Shown in pieces: positions 1 to 15,000 of a stretch of 64,000 bases of DNA. Under the pieces are notes generated by a model. It saw only the letters and a list, made by a program, of their open reading frames with translations. It made no database searches and was not told the origin of the DNA. The stretch covers positions 193,501-257,500 of the forward strand of contig NW_026111784.1 of assembly GCF_024679095.1 (NCBI RefSeq). The letters are read 5' to 3'. Both the position numbers and the translations under genes were made by a program. The stretch comes from Eriocheir sinensis (lineage: Eukaryota; Arthropoda; Malacostraca; Decapoda; Varunidae). The number at the start of each line of letters is the position of its first letter. Within the stretch, counting starts at the first letter, position 1.

Positions 1-1218
1 CCACTGAAAGAGGAGCTGCGCCCCCAGCACAAACTACGCCACCGGGCGGATGGCAGGGCGGGTGTTTTCTTGTCCCCGGCCATACAGGCTTCGTGATGCG
101 ACAAATGATCTGGTTCAGTCCGGGGCCCCATCCTGCCCTGCTCAACTCACTCCCCTTGGTTTTTGTAAGATAATGTCCGCGGGCAGCGAGCCTCATTGGT
201 GGCTTTTGTGCCAAATTCCCTCCGTTAGAAAAGTATCATCCAGAAGAATGTACCGTAACTGATTGTTAAGACTGGTGGCACAAGACTTTCTTCATTGACT
301 GTCCACAACGCTTTCACAACGAGGGGGTGCAGGCCAGTCCCTGAATAGTGAACATGTCACGCAGTAAATCGGTCTGCAGATCATCTTCGAGAGGAGTTTT
401 GAGCAAGTTGAAAGTTACATGAACACGGACACGTAGTTGGTAAACACTCATAACAAACCTGCTCATCTTGTAGGAAGGTTTACGAGAAGAGTGTTGTTCG
501 GTGAAGAAATATGGCAAGCTGACCATGTCCTGGGGGGATCTTAACAGGCTAATGGACCTTTGAATTGGGTTTTAGAGAACAAAAATGACAATCGGTACAA
601 AACGAGGATTACATGCTATTACGTAAACAAATAGAGCTGAGGGCAAAGAAGGAGATAAGTAGGGGGAACAGGGGCTCAGGCAGGGAGCAGTGAAAGAGAC
701 GTGAAAAGGAACGGTGCGCACGTGTTGAGGGTACGAAGCAACCCTTGTGGGGCGCTGTTTGCTCACCCTTGCCCGGCGGCGGGAGAATAATGGGGACACG
801 GTCGCTGAGAGCCTCTGGGAGCGGGGATGGCTTGCTGATATGTCGCAAGGGTTAATCCCATGCTCAAGTGCGGAGAAAGGTTACATATACCTTCCCCTCC
901 ACGACAGCTTAATGGTCAGGGATGCAATGCAGTACGTGCAGCTCGGGCTACTTTAAGAGGTTCATCTGGAGTTTTAGAAGCCCAGAAACATGAATGACTA
1001 TATCGCCTTACTCTTATATTATGATTATTACATATGATCCTGAGCGACAGAAGTACAAGTAACATCCTGACGAGTGAGAACGAGGGTGTTACTGTCACGG
1101 TGCTCGCTTCCATCTTTGTGTTAGTAAGTGCCATACAAGCTGCATAATATCAATCAATGTCTGAAATGTGTAGTTTAGAAAAGCATGGATGAAACCTCGC
1201 CAGCCATTATTAACTGAC
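1..1218. other. No gene seen (probable Wnt intron)
   Basis: I find no convincing coding sequence, RNA gene or large repeat here. The stretch lies downstream, in minus-strand terms, of the Wnt exon's splice donor, so it is inferred to be intron. Short reading frames on both strands have no recognisable domain. Confidence 0.4.
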
Positions 1219-1448
1219 CCACAAGAACGATGTGGCCGAACGCGCTGCTGCTGGTAGACGCCAGGGAACAGTTCCACCGATGATGCTGGAACTGCCGCTG
1301 GCACTCTCGCAGGCCCGCCCTCGCACCTTCACTGATGGCCACCATGGCGTCAGGCGCCCGCTTACAGATGCGGCTCTGGCGGGGCGTGAGGCCGGGCACC
1401 CGCGAGCACAGCAGGTGGGCGCCCAGGACCCCTGCTGACGACACCGTC
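1219..1448 (-). CDS. Wnt7: Internal exon of a Wnt ligand gene, Wnt7-like
   Basis: This 230-bp exon encodes about 76 residues from the N-terminal part of a secreted Wnt glycoprotein, the ligand of Frizzled/LRP receptors. Visible motifs are LCSRVPGLTPRQSRIC, then a PDAMVAISEGARAGLRECQ stretch, then HHRWNC; spacing of the cysteines and the ECQ...RWNC block are Wnt hallmarks. The opening S-S-x-x-x-LGA and the PGLTPRQ and PDA(I/M)...I(G/S)EGA blocks fit the Wnt7 subfamily best; Wnt2 or another subfamily is the alternative. On the minus strand the exon is preceded by a pyrimidine tract and AG at 1449-1450 and followed by GTCAGT at 1218-1213, directly after the FGHIVLVG residues, the position where Wnt7 genes usually carry an intron. 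A GTG inside the exon is not a start codon. Flanking exons are not visible. Confidence 0.72.
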
Positions 1449-2860
1449 CTGGGGGAAAGGAAAGATGGGGTGAGGGGGAGGCAGATTAAGTATACGTTAA
1501 TGTAGGGACGACCTGCAATGCATCATGATGTGAAGCGCCACCACACACGAACTTACGCCACACGACTCTACGCACTATGTCATTGTCCGAACCTTTTCAA
1601 ACCATGTATGGGCTACCATGTACTTCCCCAGACCAGCCATGCGTCCCGATACACCCATGACAAAAACGAGTATGCAGACACTGACATTACTCGTCATCGT
1701 CTGGCGCATTGCTACCATCATCCCAACCTCCACATTGCCTGTTTCGGAATATCGACGTCGAGCACGTAGTAACTCACCATTACGGCGAAGATTGAGGGAC
1801 ACATCATACACGCACGTTGCATAACTAAGTCGGTTTCATTCTTTAGCCTGTTCAAAAGTAAGGGATGGACTTCACTGCATACTATTTGTGCTGCTTCTCG
1901 AGAAAAATAGTAAACACTATTGTTTTCTTTAAAAAAATATCTCAGACTAGGATGCCGGACAGATGACCGCCCCGAGGCTGCCGGCGAGTGGAGGGTTGGA
2001 CTTAATGATCAGGGAAGTTTGCCCTATACTTAGCGGCCGTGAAGCTCTTTGATTGCCGGGGGTGTTGCCCCATCCCTGCGTGTATCGCCGAGGGAGAAGG
2101 GAATATCCGCCACGATTAGCATAACAGAGGAGTCGGTCAAGTGTAAACGCGCCACCTCAGCTGTCTGCTAGCGGCGGTGTACTCGTGTTTTGTATTGCTT
2201 TCTGGGGCCGAGTTCCTACAATACTTTTGTTCCCTAATATTAATGTCATCACAATGCTTCTGAAAACACTGTATTACCTCAATTACTATTTCCATAGATA
2301 AATGGCCGCCATCAAGTATAGCAAAGTGGTAGGGCGACGCCTTGGATGCGCTGCGTCAGTCCTCACTCTTTACAATCCTTCTAGTTCATTTCTCACGTAG
2401 TTTTAAGTAATTCCAGCCGAATACTCACGGAACGTGCCTCGTGTGACACACTTGTTAGCTCACTGAACAGCGTCCCTCCTAACTAGCCTTGATATTTTCA
2501 GTGAGCCAATTCGTACGCGTGATGTCACTCGTCGCCGTGCAGGGCAGCTCACCGCCAGTGATTGTAAACATTTCCTGTCCAACTTTGAAACTGATATCTA
2601 CATTCCGTGTTTCTTTAACAGTAGTTTATGCCACTTGATATTTTTGACACCAGTAATGACATACTTTTGGCAGTGTTGTAAAGTGTTTTCCTATTAAAAT
2701 GGCTCTATTTTTAAGTGATTTGCTGTCGAATTTACGAAGAAAAGTAAGGTGAATTGAAACCTGCTGCATAGCCAGAATCTTGACTTTAAAGCCCAACGAT
2801 TGCAAAAAAGTAGCAAAATAACTTACAGTTCCAGGTAAGATTAAGATGCAGGAAAAAGGG
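1449..2860. other. No gene seen
   Basis: Presumed intron or intergenic DNA upstream of the Wnt exon. I see no domain-bearing reading frame, long tandem repeat or RNA gene. Confidence 0.35.
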
Positions 2861-2864
2861 ATAC

Positions 2865-3120
2865 AGGAATTATCAAGTTTCGAATCCTGCCGTGGCCGGT
2901 CGGCGTGCAACTCACCCAGCTGTTCATTCCACCTTTCGGGATGGTTGATCAATGGGCACCTGGGGAAACCTGAGGAAGGCAAACTGAGATACCTCGGATG
3001 TCACGCTGGCTCGTGTCCCGCGGTGATGGGTTCGTAACCACTACAGGCTCAAGGACCAATGCGACGGATATGTATACCGAGGCCACGCTCAGCTACAGCG
3101 GATGTCCCCAAATATACCGT
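2865..3120 (+). mobile_element. SINE-like repeat (tRNA-derived body, head degenerate)
   Basis: A B-box-like GTTTCGAATCCTG lies at about 2876-2888, followed by a GC-richer body with CAACTCACCCAGCTG, GGGCACCTGGGGAAACCTG and a segment ending near GGATGTCCCC. This layout resembles the body of dispersed decapod tRNA-derived repeats. The 5' A-box half is not recognisable and no clear target duplication was found, so the call rests on the B-box and base composition only. Confidence 0.35.
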
Positions 3121-3384
3121 ACTTCTATATAGCCATTTATGCCTGATCTGTACCGAGACGTGTGAATTAATCCCGGAATACGTGCACTCGCGGCGGTGAA
3201 AATCAACTTCAGAGCATAATGATATGTACGAGAAGTGTAAATACTCTTGCTGGGTGTTGTCTTCAGCCTCCCGGGTGTGACGTGAGCCGCGCACCGCAGG
3301 GATAGGAGATTGTCAGCTCGTCAGTGCATCTTAAGACTAAATGAATAAAAGTATCAGTGTATCTTTAACTTAGTAACTTACTGT

Positions 3385-3507
<123 letters not shown>

Positions 3508-3609
3508 ATCCTATCATCATGTACTACCACAAAACCCATTCCTCGTGATCCTCCATGAATTTGTAATGAATTTCTTTTCTCCTATTTTGGGCAATCCTAG
3601 TCACAGGGC

Positions 3610-3960
3610 GCCTCGTTTGTTTGTTCTCCGTCCCGGGATGGCCTGGCGTAGGGGGCGGGGCGGTTCGGGGGGGAGGGGGGGGGGGGGCTGGGAGGGGTCG
3701 GCGGGGCAGGGCGAGAGTTGGTGTCGGAGGGACGGTGGAGCTTTGGGTGGACGATGGGTGGAAGTTATTAGTGGGAGGAAGTGGATGCTGTGGACGGGTA
3801 GACGTTGGTGAAGGGATGGAGGAAGGGAGAGACTGATAGTGGAAGATGTAAATAAACGTAGGGTGGAGGTTGTTGGTGGAGGGATGGATGGATCGGTGGA
3901 AGGTGGTGAAGTGAGAGTGATGGTCGAGAAGCCGTAGCGATCGCGTAAAAAACAAACAAA
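3610..3960 (+). repeat. G-rich tract with long G runs
   Basis: The + strand is strongly G-rich, with GGGGGGGAGGGGGGGGGGGG around 3667-3687, several other GGGG runs to 3711, then degenerate GGTGGA/GGATGGA repeats to about 3915. Overlapping reading frames on both strands are low complexity (poly-Gly or poly-Pro) and are not genes. G-quadruplex formation on the + strand is plausible. Confidence 0.7.
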
Positions 3961-5130
3961 AAAAAACACAAACATGAAACCACTGTTATCCAAGAAATCT
4001 AGTCCTTGTTATGCCACGCTAGGGCTTCAGGAAAGGCATGCTCAGGTAAAATGTTTTCCGTACATTTCCAGGTAGGCACATCTCTAGGAAGCCAGGGGTA
4101 CGGACGCCCTCTGCTGCCTGAAGCTACAACTTCCATTAATTAAACTTCTCCTTTTTCAATATTTTTTCTACTAAATGAAGTTCAACAACTGATGAATAAA
4201 ACATGTATTCAGTTACTGCGTCAGCGTCTTGCACATCGTTTGAACATTAATTGGCTGGTCTGCTGGGCTGTCTGAACAGCCATCCTCAGAAGTACCTCGT
4301 CGGATCATTATTTCAAGCCATCATCGCATCGCCTGGGCAGAAAAAAAGGGCCTCGCAAACCACGGAGCCTTGGTGTGGAGGCAGTTGTCCACCTATACGC
4401 TTTATTATCGTCCGTCTCCTTCCACGTAGGTCATATCAGAAACCGATGTTACTGTTGTGATTTTAACCAATGCATAGGAATATTGATATAGTCCTGATGA
4501 AGTTTACATATTTCCTTTTAATATTATTTCATTATTATACTTAATTAAAATTTTCAACTTTCCAGTGTAGTGTCTTCTCTTATGAGAGCTAATTGGTCTG
4601 GTGCGTACAAATTGGCAAACATATCCCACTGCAAGACACCACTGAACGCACACGACGCCCCAGCACTGCGTAGCGACAGACTATACGCATCAGATCGTCA
4701 CTTCTACGTACAGACAACTAAACACCAAATGGCGGGAAGCACACAGCTCCTGGCATTGTCGGGAGGCTTTCAAATTGGTCAGGAAGATGACACTTGAAAT
4801 AAAACGCGGTCGCAGTACGAAAAAATGAACACTGATTTTCTGGACTCCTGCGGCAGGGGCGGCGCGTCACCTGCCCCATACATGTGATGGGGTGCCAGGG
4901 AGGGGCGGCGAGGCCCATAATATCTCACCGCTGAGGCGCCCCGCTGTGACCACCAAATACCTGGAAAATTGTTTCCAGTAGGCCTGCCGGGGGCGCAGTC
5001 GGTCATGGGCACAGGCGATGGTATCTCTACGCCGGGGCTGGACGACGAGTAATTAGCTCATAATTGCTGCTGATAACGGTAACGAAGCAATTATGACCAG
5101 AGGCGTTACCTGCTAAGTGGCCTCTCGCGT
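3961..5130. other. No gene seen
   Basis: AT-rich to mixed DNA with no recognisable coding, RNA or repeat structure. Confidence 0.35.
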
Positions 5131-5225
5131 ACCTCTTGTGATATGATGATAGCACCCACACGCACGCACGCACAAGCCCGCACTTACACACACACACACA
5201 CACACACACAGAAAAAAAAAAAAAC

Positions 5226-5475
5226 GCTCCCTTGGTGTTGTGGTTAAATTCTCAGTCTGCCATCACAGTATATCGAGGTTCGAGCCTTTCTCAGGTCGAA
5301 AGCTGCTTCTGCTGACAAGGATTGGCTGCTGTCCCCTCCGGAGGAAGGGAGATGAAGGGACTGGTAGGCGAGGTCCCACGTATACTCAAAGGTCAGTTAA
5401 ATGAGATCAAAGCTCTCTAGGAGGGTACTGATTGGTCTTCAAGAGTCCATCACGTGATCAGACCGTGAGTAAGTT

Positions 5476-5535
<60 letters not shown>
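5226..5535 (+). mobile_element. tRNA-derived SINE with CA tail
   Basis: A pol III A-box-like TGGTGTTGTGG is at 5233-5243 and a B-box-like AGGTTCGAGCCT at 5277-5288, at tRNA-like spacing. A unique body of about 190 bp follows and ends in a (CA)n tail at 5478-5535. A 13-A run lies just before the head at about 5212-5224. The tRNA-like head does not fold as a clean functional tRNA in my reading, so this is a SINE rather than a tRNA gene. Confidence 0.6.
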
Positions 5536-5537
<2 letters not shown>

Positions 5538-5800
5538 CCTCCTCCTCCTCCTCCTACCGCACCAGCGCACTGCATTCCACCACCTCACCTCCCCCCCACC
5601 ACCCCAGACCCCCTTATCCCTTTCATATTGTACATTTTCCCCCTTTTTTTTCTTTTATATTTCAAAAGTGTATTTGTAACGTGTATATTTTCAGCTTTAC
5701 AGCTGCTATCATTTAATAAACCGTTTATTATTATTATTATTATTACACACACACATACACACACACACCCTCACACGTTCACACACATACACACACAAAT
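5536..5800. repeat. Cluster of short repeats: (CTC)n, (TTA)n and CA-rich
   Basis: A CTC run follows the SINE tail to about 5555, a TTA run lies at about 5725-5744, and interrupted CA repeats continue to about 5798. Nothing coding is seen. Confidence 0.8.
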
Positions 5801-7529
<1,729 letters not shown>

Positions 7530-7970
7530 TTGAAAAGAAGAGGAAGCGAAGGAAATGCAGGTGAAAAAGGAGATAATGCCTTGTCAAGATGAAGAGACTA
7601 ATAGTTATAATCTGTGGTGGAGTGTGCGGAAGCGAGGGGAAGAGAGAGAGGGTCAGAGTTCACTAGAGGGCTGGAGGAGGAGAAAGAGAAGAAGGAGGAG
7701 GAGGAGGAGATGGAGAAGGAATAGTAGGAGATGGAGAAATGGGAGAAGAAAGAAAGAAACGAAATGGAAAATGGTAGCGTGAGAAGGGAGTGTGCAAAGA
7801 GAGCAATGAAGAGGAGGTAGAGTGAGTTCAAAGGGCAGGGTTGAAGAGGAGGAGGAAGAGGAGGAGGAGGAGGAGGGTGGCAAGCAGGGCAAGGAGGAAG
7901 AGGAGGTGGTGGAGGAGCAGAAGGAGAAGGAGGAGGAGGAGGTGGGGGAGAGCGCTGGCCATTTCAATGC
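7530..7970 (+). repeat. Polypurine (GA/GGA-rich) tract
   Basis: The + strand is almost all purine over roughly 440 bp, with many GAGGAGGA and AGAAGG blocks. The frames through it encode only Arg/Lys/Glu or Ser/Leu runs and are repeat artefacts. Confidence 0.8.
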
Positions 7971-8100
7971 AAGGAGGGTGTCGCTTGGTATTTAGCCGCT
8001 GCTGCGTCGGGAGTGTCAGCGGCCTGGGCAAAGGGGCGGCGTGTCTGTGCTGCGGCTGTGGAGAGGGCAAGGCTGTGTGTGCTGTGCCGCGGTGTTTACG

Positions 8101-8354
8101 CTCGACTGCAACACAGCAATACTCTCCACAACGCTGCTTTTTTTCTTATTTTCTTGTTCTTCCTCAATTTTCTTCTTTGTCTCCTCGTTTTCCTCCTTCT
8201 CCTCCGCCTTATCTTCCAAAGCGTATTTTCTTTTCTTCATTGTTTATTTTTCGTTTTTTTCTGTTAAGTTCTTCCTCATCTTCTTGTTTTGGCTTTTTCA
8301 TCTCGCTATTCATCCTTTTATTTTTATTTCCCTTCCGTTTCCTTATTTTCCGTC
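8101..8354 (+). repeat. Polypyrimidine (T/C-rich) tract
   Basis: The + strand is T and C rich with TTCTT, TCCTCC and CTTTT blocks. It lies about 130 bp after the polypurine tract, so opposite strands of the two tracts are potentially complementary, though not precisely so. Confidence 0.7.
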
Positions 8355-8551
8355 TTCGTAGCTTGTAAACATGAGGAATGAATCGTCTGCAGGCAATATA
8401 AACAATGAAAGGAGGACAGAACGCTAAAGAAAAGTAATCGAACATATGTACCGTACGTGTATCTTCATTAGCTCGATTATCCTCATTAGAAAGCAGAGTT
8501 TTTAATGATGAGTCTTCCAATTACAGACAGTCTTCCAGGTACAGAGGTCAT

Positions 8552-8659
<108 letters not shown>

Positions 8660-8815
8660 TCTTCTTTCAATTTCTCCTCCTCCTCTTCCTCCTCTCCCTG
8701 GTGTTGAGCTTATTCATTACACAAGTTCATGAACACTCCCTAATCAAGCAGGAAACATGGAAACATGGAAACAAGCATAAGGAGGAGGAGGCGGTAGAGC
8801 TCTTTTTATGAATTT

Positions 8816-8915
8816 TCTGCTTCTTCTTGTTCCTCTTCTTCTTCTTCTTCTTCTTCTTCTTCTTCTTCTTCTTCTTCTTCTTCTTCTTCCTCCTCCTCCT
8901 CTTTCTCCTCCTCTT
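8816..8915. repeat. (TTC)n and (CTC)n trinucleotide repeats
   Basis: A TTC run of about 60 bp (8832-8889) grades into CTC units and ends where the LINE sequence begins. Confidence 0.95.
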
Positions 8916-8921
8916 TGAGAA

Positions 8922-10529
<1,608 letters not shown>

Positions 10530-10534
10530 GGGGG

Positions 10535-11090
10535 CATGGAGTCTCGCGGTTTGAAGCCACTAAACTGTCAGTCGGCCATGTTGTTCAAGCCGGAGAGGAG
10601 TGGCCAAACGGATGTACCTCCATGAGCGGCCGGCCAGACCACGCAGACTGGCAGTACATGCTTGCCGATTACAATTTTCTAACTTGTATTTGTAAAGGAG
10701 ACCGCACATCTTGGTGATGAATTGTCCTCACCGCATTTCTTTGTTATCATGAATACATTACCGCGCTTCTTGGATATCATGTACAGTACTTTCTTACCTG
10801 TTACAGTATATTTACACTAATAAATTACGAAATTATTTTAATTTCATCCGCCTGCATGTTAAAGTGCTGGAAAACAGTAAGAAGATAAAATAAAAACATT
10901 ACGGTACTCCATGGATGCGGTACTCTAAGGGCAAGCGGCCACCATGTTAGGCGCGCTACACCTTCGTATTCGTACCTCACGGCTTGAACAATATGGCGGC
11001 CGATTTGACAGCTGAGGCCACGAAAACTGCCTTCACTCACCAGTACAGCGCGTTCGGCGCTGCGGGCCTGTACACCCTTAATACCTCCAC

Positions 11091-11091
<1 letters not shown>
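10535..11091. mobile_element. P-like non-autonomous DNA element, copy 1
   Basis: A 557-bp insert beginning CATGGAG and ending CTCCACG. Its left part has AACTGTCAGTCGGCCAT and TTGTTCAAGCCG; its right part, read in reverse complement, has a similar AGCTGTCAAATCGGCCGCCA and TTGTTCAAGCCG, so the ends are imperfect inverted repeats. The right terminus (reverse complement GTGGAGGTATTAAGGGTG) and the AACTGTCAGTCGGCCAT block both recur in the larger element at 49297-50674. It has no transposase frame. The left 9 bases before CATGGAG are not TA repeat and may be part of the element. Confidence 0.6.

Positions 11092-11186
<95 letters not shown>
11092..11186. repeat. (TA)n microsatellite, right of the P-like insert
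   Basis: A 95-bp TA run that ends directly at the RT codons for INDLE. Confidence 0.95.
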
Positions 11187-11188
<2 letters not shown>

Positions 11189-12033
11189 ATGACCTCGAAT
11201 CAGGACTCAAATCCACAATATCGAAATTTGTTGATGACACCAAGGTGGGTGGAAAGGCCCTTACAAAGACCGACTGCGAAATCATTCAGAAAGACCTCAA
11301 TTAAATTATCGAATGGTCGGAAAAATGGCAAATGTCCTCTAATGTTGACAAATGCAAAGTCATGCACATTGGGTCCAGAAATAATAACTGCAAATACATC
11401 TTGAATGGGAAACCTCTGCAGGCGATGCAGGAGGAAAAGGATCTTGGAGTCACTATCAGGAATGACCTGAAACACGTGAATCACTGGAAAAAGAAAGCAT
11501 ATAACAAACCCAACACTATGCTCGGGTTCATAGCGAGAAAGGTCGAGTGCAAGGCGCCAGACGTGATGCTATCCTTGTATAATTCTATGGTAAGACCGCA
11601 CCTCGAGTATGCAGTACAGTTCTGGTCTCCTAATTACAGAAAGGACATTGTTTTACTGGAAAGGATTCAACGACGCGCCACGAAGATGATTACAACCTTA
11701 AGGACCTAACCGTACGTGGAACGACTCAAACGACTCAATCTCTTTACACTGGAGAAAAGACATCTACGAGAGAATATGATTCAAGTCTTCAAGTACCTGA
11801 AAAAGTTCAATTGCGTCGACTACTCCAATTCTTTGAACTGCAAACCAACTCAAGAACTATAAATAACGGTTTACCCATTCAGTCGAGTCGATGAAACAGA
11901 CATTGGAAGGAGTTTCTTTTCGATCCGAGTCATCCCCCACTGGAAATATCTTCCTTAAGAATAAGTAAATTCGAATGCCGTCAACTCCTTCAAATATAGA
12001 ATCGACCGTCATTTCGCTGCGTCGGGAGCAAAC
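11187..12033 (+). pseudogene. LINE ORF2 pseudogene, second part of RT and C-terminus
   Basis: It resumes with [10 protein letters not shown] and then [10 protein letters not shown] at about 11224-11253. The catalytic box (11227-11238) reads FVDD where FADD is usual; both Asp are kept. A TAA at 11302-11304 interrupts it. Downstream are WSEKWQMSSNVDKCKVMHIG, SLYNSMVRPHLEYAVQFW and RIQRRATKM, all standard RT thumb and C-terminal motifs of CR1-like LINEs. A frameshifted tail (HWKYLP, then NAVNSFKYRIDRHF) reaches about 12033, where satellite A begins. Confidence 0.85.
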
Positions 12034-15000
12034 TGAATATCGTGGTGCTTTCATCTGCTCTTCAATATCGAGGTGCTTTTATCTGCTCCTCAATATCGAG
12101 GTGCTTTCATCTGCACCTCAATATAGAGGTGCTTTCATCTGCTCCTCAATAACGAGGTGCTTTCAATTGGTCATCAATATCGAGGTGCTTTCATCTGCTC
12201 CTCAATATCGAAGTGCTTTCACCTGCTCCTCAATATCGAGGTGCTTTCATCTGCTCCTCAATATCGAGGTGCTTTCATCTGCTCCTCAATAACGAGGTGC
12301 TTTCATCTGCTCTTCAATATCGAAGTGCTTTCATCTGCTCCTCAATAACGAGGTGCTTTCATCTGCTCCTCAATATCGAGGTGCTTTCATCTGCTCCTCA
12401 ATATCGAGGTGCTTTCATCTGCTCCTCAATATCGAGGTGCTTTCATCTGCTCCTCAATATCGAGGTGCTTTCATCTGCTCCTCAATATCGAGGTGCTTTC
12501 ATCTGCTCCTCAATAACGAGGTGCTTTCATCTGCTTCTCAATATCGATGTGCTTTCAGATGCTCCTCAATATCGAGGTGCTTTCATCTGCTCCTCAATAT
12601 CGAGGTGCTTTCATCTGCTCCTCAATATCGAGGTGCTTTCATCTGCTCCTCAATATCGAGGTGCTTTCATCTGCTCCTCAATATCGAGGTGCTTTCATCT
12701 GCTCCTCAATAACGAGGTGCTTTCATCTGCTCCTCAATATCGAGGTGCTTTCATCTGCTCCTCAATATCAAGGTGCTTTCATCTGCTCCTCAATATCAAG
12801 ATGCTTTCATCTGCTCCTCAATATCAAGGTGCTTTCATCTGCTCCTCAATATCGAGGTGCTTTCATCTGCTCCTCAATATCAAGGTGCTTTCATCTGCTC
12901 CTCAATATCGAGGTGCTTTCATCTGCTCCTCTATATCAAGATGCTTTCATCTGCTCCTCAATATCAAGGTGCTTTCATCTGCTCCTCAATATCAAGGTGC
13001 TTTCATCTGCTCCTCAATATCAAGATGCTTTCATCTGCTCCTCAATATCAAGGTGCTTTCATCTGCTCCTCAATATCAAGGTGCTTTCATCTGCTCCTCA
13101 ATATCAAGGTGCTTTCATCTGCTCCTCAATATCGATGTGCTTTCATCTGCTCCTCAATATCGAGGTGCTTTCATCTGCTCCTCAATATCGAGGTGCTTTC
13201 ATCTGCTCCTCAATATCGATGTGCTTTCATCTGCTCCTCAATATCGAGGTGCTTTCATCTGCTCCTCAATATCAAGGTGCTTTCATCTGCTCCTCAATAT
13301 CGAGGTGCTTTCATCTGCTCCTCAATATCGATGTGCTTTCATCTGCTCCTCAATATCAATGTGCTTTCATCTGCTCCTCAATATCGAGGTGCTTTCATCT
13401 GCTCCTCAATATCAAGGTGCTTTCTTATGCTCCTCAATATCAAGGTGCTTTCATCTGCTCCTCAATATCGAGGTGCTTTCATCTGCTCCTCAATATCGAG
13501 GTGCTTTCATCTGCTCCTCAATATCGATGTGCTTTCATCTGCTCCTCAATATCGAGGTGCTTTCATCTGCTCCTCAATATCAAGGTGCTTTCATCTGCTC
13601 CTCAATATCAAGGTGCTTTCATCTGCTCCTCAATATCGAGGTGCTTTCATCTGCTCCTCAATATCGATGTGCTTTCATCTGCTCCTCAATATCGAGGTGC
13701 TTTCATCTGCTCCTCAATATCGAGGTGCTTTCATCTGCTCCTCAATATCGAGGTGCTTTCATCTGCTCCTCAATATCGAGGTGCTTTCATCTGCTCCTCA
13801 GTATCGAGGTGCTTTCATCTGCTCCTCAATATCAGTGCTTTCATCTGCTCCTCAATATCGATGCTTTCATCTGCTCCTTAATATCGAGGTGCTTTCATCT
13901 GCTCCTCAATATCAAGGTGCTTTCATCTGCTCCTCAATATCGAGGTGCTTTCATCTGCTCCTCAATATCGAGGTGCTTTCATCTGCTCCTCAATATCGAG
14001 GTGCTTTCATCTGCTCCTCAATATCGAGGTGCTTTCATCTGCTCCTCAATATCGAGGTGCTTTCATCTGCTCCTCAATATCGAGGTGCTTTCATCTGCTC
14101 CTCAATATCGATCTGCTTTCATCTGCTCCTCAATATCGAGGTGCTTTCATCTGCTCCTCAATATCGATGTGCTTTCATCTGCTCCTCAATATCGATGTGC
14201 TTTCATCTGCTCCTCAATATCGAGGTGCTTTCATCTGCTCCTCAATATCGATATGCTTTCATCTGCTCCTCAATATCGATGTGCTTTCATCTGCTCCTCA
14301 ATATCGATGTGCTTTCATCTGCTCCTCAATATCGAGGTGCTTTCATCTGCTCCTCAATATCGAGGTGCTTTCATCTGCTCCTCAATATCGAGGTGCTTTC
14401 ATCTGCTCCTCAATATCGAGGTGCTTTCATCTGCTCCTCAATATCGAGGTGCTTTCATCTGCTCCTCAATATCGATATGCTTTCATCTGCTCCTCAATAT
14501 CGAGGTGCTTTCATCTGCTCCTCAATATCGAGGTGCTTTCATCTGCTCCTCAATATCGAGGTGCTTTCATCTGCTCCTCAATATCGAGGTGCTTTCATCT
14601 GCTCCTCAATATCAAGGTGCTTTCATCTGCTCCTCAATATCGAGGTGCTTTCATCTGCTCCTCAATATCGAGGTGCTTTCATCTGCTCCTCAATATCGAG
14701 GTGCTTTCATCTGCTCCTCAATATCGAGGTGCTTTCATCTGCTCCTCAATATCGAGGTGCTTTCATCTGCTCCTCAATATCAAGGTGCTTTCATCTGCTC
14801 CTCAATATCGAGGTGCTTTCATCTGCTCCTCAATATCGAGGTGCTTTCATCTGCTCCTCAATATCGAGGTGCTTTCATCTGCTCCTCAATATGCAGGTGC
14901 TTTCATCTGCTCCTCAATATCGAGGTGCTTTCATCTGCTCCTCAATATCGAGGTGCTTTCATCTGCTCCTCAATATCGAGGTGCTTTCATCTGCTCCTCA

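Noticed and set aside
2626..2982. A 118-codon minus-strand frame as a gene
   Set aside because: No domain, and it overlaps the SINE-like sequence on the other strand.
5226..5300. Functional tRNA gene
   Set aside because: Promoter boxes are visible but no proper cloverleaf could be drawn; a SINE body and CA tail follow.
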